Shown piece after piece: positions 1 through 5,345 of a DNA stretch of 5,345 bases. Positions within the stretch are counted from its first letter, which is position 1, and the number at the start of each line of letters is the position of its first letter. Location of the stretch: contig DCIQ01000146.1 of assembly GCA_002317435.1 (NCBI GenBank), forward strand, positions 1-5,345, read 5' to 3'. The stretch comes from Bacteroidales bacterium UBA1722. Its GTDB lineage: Bacteria; Bacteroidota; Bacteroidia; Bacteroidales; UBA932. The notes beneath the pieces were generated by a model that saw only the letters and a program-made list of their open reading frames with translations, made no database searches and had not been told where the DNA came from. The translations under genes were made by a program, and so were the position numbers.

Positions 1-14
1 CGTGTCCGATGCGG

Positions 15-578
15 TTATGACGGCATCTGGCAGTTGATTCTGTCATACTTGTAGCCGAGCCTCTTCAGACCGAGCGAAACACCTATCCTGAAGATGACGT
101 TTACGGCGTGGGCGAAGGTATAATAAGCTTTGGTGGTCTGTGCTTCGGTGCCTTCGTGACGGATGAACGAGATGGTTCCGTACGATATGGCCTGGAACTG
201 TTTTTCGAATTTCAGAGCTTCCTTTCCGTTCAGAGGCAGTCCGAGGATGTCCCGGATGATGTGTTCGTCCATATCGTCGAAGCCGCGGCTGCCGTGCAGG
301 GACGTATAGGAGCGCAGGCGGTTCGCGGACCAGTCTCCGTCCCACCATGCGGCCACGGCAAGCCCCACGTATGCCGCCCATCCGAGTGCGGCTTCGGGAT
401 AGTCGTTCAGTTGGGTGACCGCTTCGGCCATATATTCCGGTCCCATCTCTTTCCATTTTTCATCTATGTCATCCGAACCCAGGAGCATCCCGTTCGCGGA
501 TGCGCATTCCGGACATATCCCGGCGAGTTCTTCCAGAAGTCTCTGCTCGAAATCGATGTAGTATTCCTTTTCGTTCAT
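15..578 (-). CDS. Unrecognised 187-residue protein encoded in the menaquinone operon
   Basis: I do not recognise this family. The ATG at 578 lies 2 bases after the menD stop and the gene ends with TAA at 17-15, so it is almost certainly co-transcribed with menF and menD. The protein is complete, soluble-looking and probably mostly helical. There is no signal peptide. An aromatic, alanine-rich stretch spans about residues 63-83 (W67, W78, W79, W83), followed by an acidic stretch with D101, D102, D104 and E105. A second hydrophobic, possibly amphipathic helix spans about 151-171, and the tail is basic. C22 and C25 form a lone CxxC. It lacks the GxSxG nucleophile motif of alpha/beta hydrolases, so it is not a recognisable MenH, although it occupies the place after menD where menH sits in some other bacteria. 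A role in menaquinone synthesis is inferred from position only. The reading frame is well supported; the function is unknown. Confidence 0.85.
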   Translation of the reverse strand: MNEKEYYIDFEQRLLEELAGICPECASANGMLLGSDDIDEKWKEMGPEYMAEAVTQLNDYPEAALGWAAYVGLAVAAWWDGDWSANRLRSYTSLHGSRGFDDMDEHIIRDILGLPLNGKEALKFEKQFQAISYGTISFIRHEGTEAQTTKAYYTFAHAVNVIFRIGVSLGLKRLGYKYDRINCQMPS

Positions 579-580
579 AA

Positions 581-2263
581 TCAGTCGATGGTGGGGTTTG
601 AAATGAATTTCATATAATCCGAACAGGCTTTCCTGTCGGTTTCCGCATCAGTTACGACTTCCAGCAGGACCGGCCGGTCAGATTTCATGCCGACAAGGGC
701 CTGTATGCCGGAATCGAGTTCCGTGACGTCAGCGGCTTTCAGATAAGTGATTCCGAACTGGCTGCAGATTCCCTCCGCACTGAGGTGGTGGGATGCGCTG
801 ATGAGAGTCTCTGCGGCGGGACTGGCCCGGAGTCCCGGAAGACTCCCGAATATCCCTCCTCCGGAATTGTTGAGGAGGAGGATGCGGAGATTTCCCCCCG
901 GTTCACGGGACCAGAGGGCGTTTTCGTCATAGAAGAAACTGAGATCCCCGATTACACAGAACAGATGCCCGTCCGTCCCGTTTCCGGAAAGCGCGACGGA
1001 TGCGCCTGCCGCAGTGCTGAGAGTCCCTTCTATACCGTTAAGGCCCCTATTGCACCAGATATGGTGCGAAGAAAAAATGGAACCCAGACGGACGGCCATG
1101 CTGTTCGCATAGTGCACGGTGTCAGATTTCCTTATCGATTTTTCGAGCTGACGGACAGCAGCCATCTGGGAATACGGCGGGATAAATGCATTATGTCTTG
1201 CGCGCACTTCCGTGCGCAATTCATCCCAACGGAGACGGAAATCGGAGTGAATTCCGGTCTCGGCGAGCCGGCCGTCCAGATATCCGAGGACGTCCTCCGG
1301 ATACCCCTCTATCACGATATCGGTATGGCAGGAGATGTCGTGCAGGGTGCCGTCCACGCTGACGGTGAAGTGGAAGGCGTCGCGGCAGGCGTCGCGGAGA
1401 AAACTGCGTAGTCTCTTGCTGACGGTGTTTCCGCCCAGATATATGACACAGTCCGGTCTGTATTCTTCGGGGATATCCTCTCCGAGGGACAGGAGCATCT
1501 CTTCGGTGAACGTCTGCTCACCCGTATCCGCTGCAGTCGGTTCCGCGAGAACGGCTATCTTCCGTGACAGTCCGCGGAGGGAACTGTCCGTGGAGAGGGG
1601 ATATGGAAGCTGCCCGATAATTATCATCGGTTTGGCGGAGCGGAGCATCCTGTCGGCCGCTTCCTCCCTCGTGAGCGGATCCTGCCAGAATATCCGCCTG
1701 GTCATCGGTTGCGGAATCAGTTCCCCGCAGGTGAAATTGAACAGCGGCTCTGAGATGGGAACGTTGATGTGGACAGAAGGGTGCGAGGGACGTTCCGCTT
1801 CCATAAGTGCTTCATTCACGAGACGTCGGCACATCCAGCGCTCTTCTTCGTCATGCGGTTCGGGCAGGGTGGTGCTGTAGGGTGTGAACTTTCCGAGTGC
1901 ACCTTCCTGTGGCATGGTCTGGCCGTCGAGTTGTCCTATCCACGCCGCGGGCCTGTCGGCTGAGATGACTATGATGCCCTGATGCCTGTAGGTGGCCTCT
2001 GCGGCAGCGGGGAGAACATTCAGCAGGGCCGAACCGCTGGTGACGCATACGGCGACCATCTCGCGGAGGGTCTGCCTGATGCCGAGGGCGAAGAATCCGG
2101 CGGAACGTTCATCGGTGACGGGATGGCACACGAAGTCGGGGCATACGTGGAAATTGTGGACCAGAGCACCGTTCCGGCTTCCCGGGCATACCACTATGTG
2201 CTTGACTCCATGGCTTTTCAGCAGGGATGTCAGGATGTTTATATTTTCCTTGTCACTATACAT
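581..2263 (-). CDS. menD: MenD, 2-succinyl-5-enolpyruvyl-6-hydroxy-3-cyclohexene-1-carboxylate synthase
   Basis: Thiamine-diphosphate enzyme of cytosolic menaquinone synthesis. It decarboxylates 2-oxoglutarate and adds the resulting succinyl semialdehyde unit to isochorismate, giving SEPHCHC. The 560-residue length is normal for the family. Visible motifs in order are PGSRN at 27-31; DERSAGFFALG at 51-61, in which E52 is the probable cofactor-activating glutamate; TSGSALLN at 75-82; SADRP..WIGQLDGQT at 101-116; and the cofactor and metal motif starting GDLSFFYDENALW at 439 and ending in NN at 465-466. The start at 2263 is supported because the family's N-terminal SDKEN..IL segment begins right after the Met. 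This start lies inside menF, giving a 25-base overlap, and I see no convincing Shine-Dalgarno sequence, so translation may be coupled to menF. The next gene follows its TGA by 2 bases. Identification is firm. Confidence 0.97.
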   Translation of the reverse strand: MYSDKENINILTSLLKSHGVKHIVVCPGSRNGALVHNFHVCPDFVCHPVTDERSAGFFALGIRQTLREMVAVCVTSGSALLNVLPAAAEATYRHQGIIVISADRPAAWIGQLDGQTMPQEGALGKFTPYSTTLPEPHDEEERWMCRRLVNEALMEAERPSHPSVHINVPISEPLFNFTCGELIPQPMTRRIFWQDPLTREEAADRMLRSAKPMIIIGQLPYPLSTDSSLRGLSRKIAVLAEPTAADTGEQTFTEEMLLSLGEDIPEEYRPDCVIYLGGNTVSKRLRSFLRDACRDAFHFTVSVDGTLHDISCHTDIVIEGYPEDVLGYLDGRLAETGIHSDFRLRWDELRTEVRARHNAFIPPYSQMAAVRQLEKSIRKSDTVHYANSMAVRLGSIFSSHHIWCNRGLNGIEGTLSTAAGASVALSGNGTDGHLFCVIGDLSFFYDENALWSREPGGNLRILLLNNSGGGIFGSLPGLRASPAAETLISASHHLSAEGICSQFGITYLKAADVTELDSGIQALVGMKSDRPVLLEVVTDAETDRKACSDYMKFISNPTID

Positions 2264-3252
2264 TTCGCTATGGTCTGCATTTTATATTCTGTCTCCGCGA
2301 ATTCGGCTTCACATTCACTTTCCGGCATTATGCCGCCTCCGGCGTAGAGGGTGATTTTCTTCCGGTCCGGCTCGATGCGGGCGCACCTCAGGGAGACGAA
2401 CAGTCTGGAGATGCCGCCGATGCCGACGGGACCTGCGAATCCGCTGTAGTACATCCGGTCGGTGTGCTCGTGTGCAGAGATGAATTCTCCGGCCCTGTCG
2501 CGCGGCATGCCGCAGACTGCCGGAGTGGGATGGAGGAGAAAGGCCATTTCTGAAAGTGCTTTTTCTTCTCCACGGAATGATATGTCGGTTCTCAGATGGA
2601 CCAGATCGCCGGCCGTCACCGTATGCGGACCGTCGGCGGTGAGCGTGTCACAGACCGGACGGACGGTGTCTTCGATGAACTGCTCCACCAGAGCCTGCTC
2701 CCGCCGGTTCTTTTCGCTCCATTCTCCTTCATGTCTCATGGTTCCGGCCAGCGCCACCGTATGATATGTGCCGTTTTCATATTCCAGAATGGGCTCGGGA
2801 GTGGCGATGAGCCATGTCCCTGTGGCGGGTGTGCGGAACAGCATGACAGCCAGATGGCGGTATCTCCTGCACGCTTCGAAAAACATCTCCCTGATATCGG
2901 GGACGTCTTCCGTGGTGACGGTCCTGACGCGTGAAAGAACCAATTTTTCGAAACGGTGCTCCGAGACTGCCCTGTGGAACTCTCCGAAGACGCTGCGGTA
3001 TCCATCCGTGATTTCTTCCGGGAAAGGGACATCCACGGAGTGTACCGGACCCGCCGGTATCCGGCCGGATGAGATCCGGTCGGCAGGTATGAATACGGCG
3101 GGAGTTTCCTGACTTTCCCTGAAAGGGGCTATCACGAACCCTCTCCTGTGGCTTTCGAATCTCTTTCCGTGGATGATGACCTGCGAGTCCGACTCGACAA
3201 CGGTATATCCGTCCTGCTCCGGAAGACTGTAATATGCGAAACACTGCATCAT
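2239..3252 (-). CDS. menF: MenF, isochorismate synthase (chorismate-binding enzyme)
   Basis: Converts chorismate to isochorismate, the committed step of menaquinone synthesis, with Mg2+. From the ATG at 3252 the protein has 337 residues, shorter than E. coli MenF; the difference appears to lie in a reduced N-terminal part. The C-terminal chorismate-binding domain is complete. K103 in KLVLSR matches the general base, E153 in TPEP the general acid, LAGT is at 168-171 and the metal-site E185 follows. HPTPAVCGMP is at 241-250, E262...R266..Y268.G271 precedes GPVG, and AGGGI (304-308) leads to ES.CEAEF.ETE.K, with further metal-site glutamates. An upstream in-frame ATG at 3327 would place 25 extra residues inside the thioesterase gene. 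The start at 3252 is preferred because it sits 1 base after that gene's TAG and 6 bases after GGGAG. A second ATG at 3249 is also possible. Pairing with menD argues for MenF over PabB or TrpE. Confidence 0.95.
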   Translation of the reverse strand: MMQCFAYYSLPEQDGYTVVESDSQVIIHGKRFESHRRGFVIAPFRESQETPAVFIPADRISSGRIPAGPVHSVDVPFPEEITDGYRSVFGEFHRAVSEHRFEKLVLSRVRTVTTEDVPDIREMFFEACRRYRHLAVMLFRTPATGTWLIATPEPILEYENGTYHTVALAGTMRHEGEWSEKNRREQALVEQFIEDTVRPVCDTLTADGPHTVTAGDLVHLRTDISFRGEEKALSEMAFLLHPTPAVCGMPRDRAGEFISAHEHTDRMYYSGFAGPVGIGGISRLFVSLRCARIEPDRKKITLYAGGGIMPESECEAEFAETEYKMQTIAKCIVTRKI

Positions 3253-3253
3253 T

Positions 3254-3670
3254 CTATGCTCCCGGAATGACGTTGGTGACTGATGCCGTACTGATGAGTT
3301 TGTGGTCGTCGTCTCTGATCTCGACATTCCATATATGGCTGCTCCTGCCGCAGTGGACTATGCGGGCGAGGGCCGTTATGGTCTGTCCCTTGAATGCGGG
3401 GCGGACATGGCAGCAGGCGATATTGGTCCCCACGCATTTTTTTTCCGGACACAATATGCACGACCCGAATCCCGCGACAGTCTCCGCCAGTGCCGCCGAG
3501 ACCCCTCCCGACAGTATCCCGAAAGGCTGCAGATGTCTTTCGTCCACTTTGATACGGGCCATGCAGGTATCAGGGTCGGGTGTGGAGAGAAATTCAATCC
3601 CCAGAGTGTTGTGAAATCCGGTCACGTCTCCGTTTTGTGAATGTATCTTGAGTCCTTCGCTGATGTCCAT
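3254..3670 (-). CDS. menI: Hotdog-fold thioesterase, probable 1,4-dihydroxy-2-naphthoyl-CoA hydrolase (MenI/PaaI type)
   Basis: First gene of the operon, 138 residues, the usual size for the PaaI/YdiI thioesterase family. The likely reaction is hydrolysis of DHNA-CoA to 1,4-dihydroxy-2-naphthoate, the step after MenB; this is inferred from the family and from the menF-menD neighbours. The core reads QPFGILSGG..AALAET at 48-64. By comparison with E. coli YdiI as I remember it, Q48 and the catalytic E63 are kept at the same numbers, but the histidine usually at 54 (LHGG) is serine. The rest is a single hotdog domain, with a FKGQ..TALARIVHCGR strand region at about 101-117. The GTG at 3715 would add 15 residues but is rejected: its G is the last base of the predicted -7 box, and the ATG at 3670 gives a start that matches the family numbering. 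A poly-A run in the mRNA (template 3437-3444, 8 bases) encodes two lysines in frame. A general acyl-CoA thioesterase is the alternative. Confidence 0.82.
   Translation of the reverse strand: MDISEGLKIHSQNGDVTGFHNTLGIEFLSTPDPDTCMARIKVDERHLQPFGILSGGVSAALAETVAGFGSCILCPEKKCVGTNIACCHVRPAFKGQTITALARIVHCGRSSHIWNVEIRDDDHKLISTASVTNVIPGA
3259..3263 (-). promoter_or_regulatory. Ribosome binding site that selects the menF start
   Basis: GGGAG on the minus strand, inside the last codons of the thioesterase gene, with 6 bases between it and the ATG at 3252 and 9 bases to the ATG at 3249. It is the only clear Shine-Dalgarno sequence before a gene in this window. It supports starting menF after the thioesterase stop and not at 3327. 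Confidence 0.6.
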
Positions 3671-3713
3671 AAAGGTAGTGCGGAGCGGATATGAATCTCG
3701 TCGCTTCCGAAGC

Positions 3714-3734
3714 ACAAAATTACTTAAATTTTGT
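3714..3734. repeat. Inverted repeat with 8-base arms joining the two promoters
   Basis: ACAAAATT (3714-3721) and AATTTTGT (3727-3734) are perfect reverse complements, separated by 5 bases. The left arm holds most of the men -7 box and the right arm holds the -33 box of the opposite promoter. It may be a protein-binding site, or only the by-product of two promoter elements with similar wording facing each other in AT-rich DNA. Confidence 0.5.
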
Positions 3735-3745
3735 ATTTACGGAAA
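3715..3745 (-). promoter_or_regulatory. Bacteroidetes-type promoter for the menaquinone operon
   Basis: Reading the minus strand, TTTC (3745-3742) lies 19 bases before TAATTTTG (3722-3715). The latter is a full match to the TAnnTTTG -7 element of the Bacteroides primary sigma factor; the -33 element has three of the four consensus bases (TTTG). Transcription would start near 3709, giving a leader of about 40 bases before the thioesterase ATG at 3670. No Shine-Dalgarno sequence is seen in that leader. The core overlaps the rightward promoter. Confidence 0.7.
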
Positions 3746-3760
3746 CAGATATTACTTTTG
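3730..3760 (+). promoter_or_regulatory. Bacteroidetes-type promoter for the ABC exporter operon
   Basis: TTTG (3730-3733), 19 bases, then TACTTTTG (3753-3760). Both elements and the spacing match the Bacteroides consensus TTTG-N19 to 21-TAnnTTTG in full. Transcription should start near 3767, about 24 bases before the ATG at 3791 and inside the palindrome at 3762-3785. Confidence 0.8.
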
Positions 3761-3761
3761 C

Positions 3762-3785
3762 AGTGTATTAGTAAACTATAACACT
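3762..3785. promoter_or_regulatory. Candidate operator for a YtrA-type GntR repressor
   Basis: A 24-base imperfect palindrome with 9 of 12 base pairs complementary. The outer arms are AGTGT (3762-3766) and ACACT (3781-3785); the inner arms are TAGT (3769-3772) and ACTA (3775-3778). It begins 1 base after the -7 box and covers the predicted transcription start, a typical place for repression. The B. subtilis YtrA operator, as I recall it, is AGTGTA-N13-TACACT; here the form is AGTGTA-N12-AACACT. YtrA-family regulators commonly control ABC exporter operons, which fits the genes that follow. No regulator gene is present in the window. Confidence 0.55.
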
Positions 3786-3790
3786 GAGTG

Positions 3791-4609
3791 ATGATAGAGG
3801 TAGAAAATCTGGATTTCGGGTATAAATCCGGCATGGTGCTTCAGAACGTGTCTCTGAAGTTGGAAGATGGGAACATATACGGTCTGCTGGGGGAGAACGG
3901 AGCCGGCAAGACCACCCTGATGAAGATTGTCCTCGGTCTGCTGGAAGGGGAAGGGCGCTGCACCGTCGGGGGATATCGTCCCTTCGACAGGCTTCCGGGC
4001 TTTCTGGAGAACATTTTTTTCGTTCCTGAAGATTTTGCCGGAGGCAATATCTCCGTCGATGATTATGCCTTCTCCCTGGGGAAGTTCTATCCCCGGTGGG
4101 ATGCGGAATCCTACCGCCTGTATGCCGATGAACTGGGGGTTCCCACCGGGAAGCGGTTCAGCCGCATGTCGGCCGGCCAGCAGAAAAAGGGCATCATCGC
4201 CATCGCCCTGGCCCTGAATACCCGGGTGCTCCTGCTCGACGAACCCACCAACGGAATGGACATACCGTCCAAATCCCGCCTCAGGAAGCTGATTTCGCGG
4301 TGCGCTTCGGAAGATAAGATTTTTCTGATCTCCACCCATCAGGTGAGGGATCTGGAAGATTTGATAGATCCCATTGTGGTCTTGTCCCGGAAGAACGTGC
4401 TGCTGAATGTGCCGGTACAGGAAATATGCACCAGGCTCTCTTTCGTGAATTCCGCGCATAGGGACGAGGATGCATTGTACTGCGAGGCCGTACCGGGCGG
4501 ATTCGTCTCGGTGGTACCGAATACCGGGGCTGTGGAGGGCAGGATGAATATGGAAGTGTTTTTCAATGCTGTAATCAGTGACCCGGACCTTTTCAAATCG
4601 ATGTTTTAG
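3791..4609 (+). CDS. ABC transporter ATP-binding protein (ABC-2 exporter type)
   Basis: Cytoplasmic ATPase, 272 residues, expected to power the membrane protein encoded next. The nucleotide-binding domain is complete: Walker A GENGAGKT at 34-41, Q-loop region FFVPEDF at 76-82, signature MSAGQQKK at 126-133, Walker B VLLLDEP at 146-152, D-loop NGMD at 154-157 and the switch histidine H183 in STHQ. Two motifs deviate: E80 stands where the Q-loop glutamine is expected, and the signature reads SAGQ, not SGGQ. A C-terminal extension of about 80 residues follows the ATPase core; I do not assign a function to it. An in-frame GTG at 3788 precedes the ATG at 3791 directly; the ATG is preferred. There is no clear Shine-Dalgarno sequence. 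The substrate cannot be told from sequence; the YtrB/BcrA-like exporter group is the nearest general match. Confidence 0.93.
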   Translation: MIEVENLDFGYKSGMVLQNVSLKLEDGNIYGLLGENGAGKTTLMKIVLGLLEGEGRCTVGGYRPFDRLPGFLENIFFVPEDFAGGNISVDDYAFSLGKFYPRWDAESYRLYADELGVPTGKRFSRMSAGQQKKGIIAIALALNTRVLLLDEPTNGMDIPSKSRLRKLISRCASEDKIFLISTHQVRDLEDLIDPIVVLSRKNVLLNVPVQEICTRLSFVNSAHRDEDALYCEAVPGGFVSVVPNTGAVEGRMNMEVFFNAVISDPDLFKSMF

Positions 4610-4629
4610 ACTCCCAAATTATTTTCACC

Positions 4630-5316
4630 ATGAATCACGATTTCTTTTCGATATCCCGTTTCGGGAAGTTTTTTCAGTTTGATTTGAAAAGGGGTATTCT
4701 CCGTAACGGACCTTCGCTGCTGATATGTCTTGGTGTCTATATCCTTGTATGGCTGTTCCTTTCCGCCATTCAGAAAACGGTTACTCCTGTTCCTGACAGG
4801 GAGAAAATTATCGCTTTGCTGTTTTTCATATCCGTCTCTCTGGCTCCCGGCATCATATACGGGCACGTGAATGACCTCAAGAGAGGGGTCATATACACCA
4901 TGTTGCCTGCAAGTGTTTTTGAAAAATATTTGAGTATGCTGCTTATCTGTCTGGTATTCTGGCCTGTAGTGTGTATCTTGCTGCTTGTCGGTCTGGATGC
5001 CGTACTGGTGTTTGCAGGCGGGGATCAGTGGGGGTATGCCGGATACCTGTCATTCGTGGAAACGGGCGGATCTTCATCTTCTGACGGATTCGCTGTCCTG
5101 ATGCTGATTTTCTCCGTTTTCACCTGCGGGAATCTCCTTTTCCGAAAGAAGAAATACGGATTTACCATAATGTTCTTCATAGCCATCCTTATTCTGTGGG
5201 GACAGTTGAAAAATATGTTTCCGTTTCTGGAAGATATACAGACCGTTTTGATATACACAGGTGTCATCTTTATGATAGGGACCGGGTATTTCAGACTGAA
5301 AACTCTGAAATATTGA
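4630..5316 (+). CDS. Six-helix ABC exporter membrane protein (probable permease)
   Basis: Integral inner-membrane protein of 228 residues, 20 bases downstream of the ATPase gene on the same strand, so probably its permease partner. Likely membrane segments are about 29-47, 60-80, 101-129, 152-171, 176-193 and 203-221. The N-terminus (RFGKFFQFDLKRG, from residue 10) is basic and cytoplasmic-looking. Between the second and third segments lies DLKRG (82-86) followed by LPASVFEKYLS (92-102), a stretch I remember from many unnamed Bacteroidetes ABC-2-type membrane proteins. A serine-rich loop (148-151) precedes the fourth segment. The bases before the ATG are AT-rich with no Shine-Dalgarno sequence, usual for this phylum. 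No catalytic motif or peptidase signature is visible. The transported compound is unknown; export of a peptide, lipid or toxic compound are all possible. Confidence 0.85.
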   Translation: MNHDFFSISRFGKFFQFDLKRGILRNGPSLLICLGVYILVWLFLSAIQKTVTPVPDREKIIALLFFISVSLAPGIIYGHVNDLKRGVIYTMLPASVFEKYLSMLLICLVFWPVVCILLLVGLDAVLVFAGGDQWGYAGYLSFVETGGSSSSDGFAVLMLIFSVFTCGNLLFRKKKYGFTIMFFIAILILWGQLKNMFPFLEDIQTVLIYTGVIFMIGTGYFRLKTLKY

Positions 5317-5345
5317 TGTCGTCCCCCGGTCAGATGTTGAAGATA
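5316..5345 (+). CDS. Possible start of a third gene of the exporter operon (partial)
   Basis: The permease stop TGA shares its A with an ATG at 5316 (TGATG), and the frame stays open for the 10 codons left in the window (MSSPGQMLKI). A second in-frame ATG at 5334 would give MLKI with a 17-base gap, close to the 20-base gap upstream. The fragment is too short to identify, and an open frame of this length could arise by chance. The absence of a visible terminator after 5316 mildly supports a continuing operon. Confidence 0.3.
   Translation, partial: MSSPGQMLKI

Noticed and set aside
1..14. Start of the next men gene to the left
   Set aside because: The 14 bases after the TAA contain no ATG on the minus strand, so the next gene, likely menB or another men gene, cannot be called from this window.
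108..617. 169-codon plus-strand open frame opposite the unrecognised 187-residue gene
   Set aside because: I considered whether this strand was the real one. The minus-strand gene has a start 2 bases after menD, a balanced helical composition and operon context; the plus-strand frame crosses the menD stop and has no promoter in view.
785..1411. 208-codon open frame on the plus strand opposite menD
   Set aside because: It is a by-product of menD codon use; menD motifs continue unbroken on the other strand and the shadow translation resembles nothing.
3437..3444. Run of eight T (eight A in the mRNA) inside the thioesterase gene, as a possible terminator or frameshift site
   Set aside because: It encodes KK in frame, the protein is intact to its natural stop, and no stem precedes the run. 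Occasional polymerase slippage is possible but nothing here shows it is used.
3671..3709. Riboswitch or structured leader before the menaquinone operon
   Set aside because: The predicted leader is only about 40 bases, with no strong stem or recognisable aptamer.
4014..4020. Run of seven T within the ATPase gene
   Set aside because: It encodes FF of the FFVPEDF segment in frame, with no hairpin before it.
3776..4459. 227-codon open frame on the minus strand opposite the ABC ATPase
   Set aside because: The plus-strand frame carries every ABC ATPase motif; the opposite frame has no recognisable family and would run through the divergent control region.
4610..4629. Possible separate promoter or terminator between the two exporter genes
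   Set aside because: The gap is only 20 bases, with no TAnnTTTG box and no stem-loop; a shared transcript is simpler.

Overview
The window reads as ordinary chromosomal DNA from a member of the Bacteroidota, most likely order Bacteroidales. The evidence is a promoter of the Bacteroides type (TTTG, 19 bases, TAnnTTTG), poor Shine-Dalgarno sequences before most genes, and Bacteroides-like wording in the menaquinone proteins and in the ABC membrane protein (an LPAS..EK stretch). The assignment is from memory of family sequences; no search was run.

Left two thirds (15-3670, minus strand): a tightly packed menaquinone (vitamin K2) operon. In transcription order it holds a hotdog thioesterase of the MenI/PaaI type (3670-3254), isochorismate synthase MenF (3252-2239), SEPHCHC synthase MenD (2263-581) and an unrecognised 187-residue protein (578-15). 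Junctions are a 1-base gap, a 25-base overlap and a 2-base gap. MenF converts chorismate to isochorismate, MenD joins it to 2-oxoglutarate, and the thioesterase would act later, releasing 1,4-dihydroxy-2-naphthoate from its CoA ester. The remaining men genes (menH, menC, menE, menB, menA) are not in the window; some may follow to the left of position 1.

Centre (3671-3790): a 120-base divergent control region. A good Bacteroidetes-type promoter points each way, and the -33 element of each lies inside the spacer of the other. An 8-base-arm inverted repeat links one -7 box to the other -33 box. Over the predicted start of rightward transcription lies a 24-base imperfect palindrome with AGTGT...ACACT ends, resembling the operator of YtrA-type GntR repressors.

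Right third (3791-5316, plus strand): an ATP-binding protein of an ABC-2-type exporter and a six-helix membrane protein 20 bases downstream. Substrate is unknown. A third gene may begin at the right edge (ATG at 5316, overlapping the previous stop, or at 5334).

I saw no RNA genes, mobile elements, CRISPR arrays or frame-broken genes. The most useful leads are the candidate GntR operator with no regulator gene in view, the interleaved promoters, and the unrecognised protein inside the men operon.
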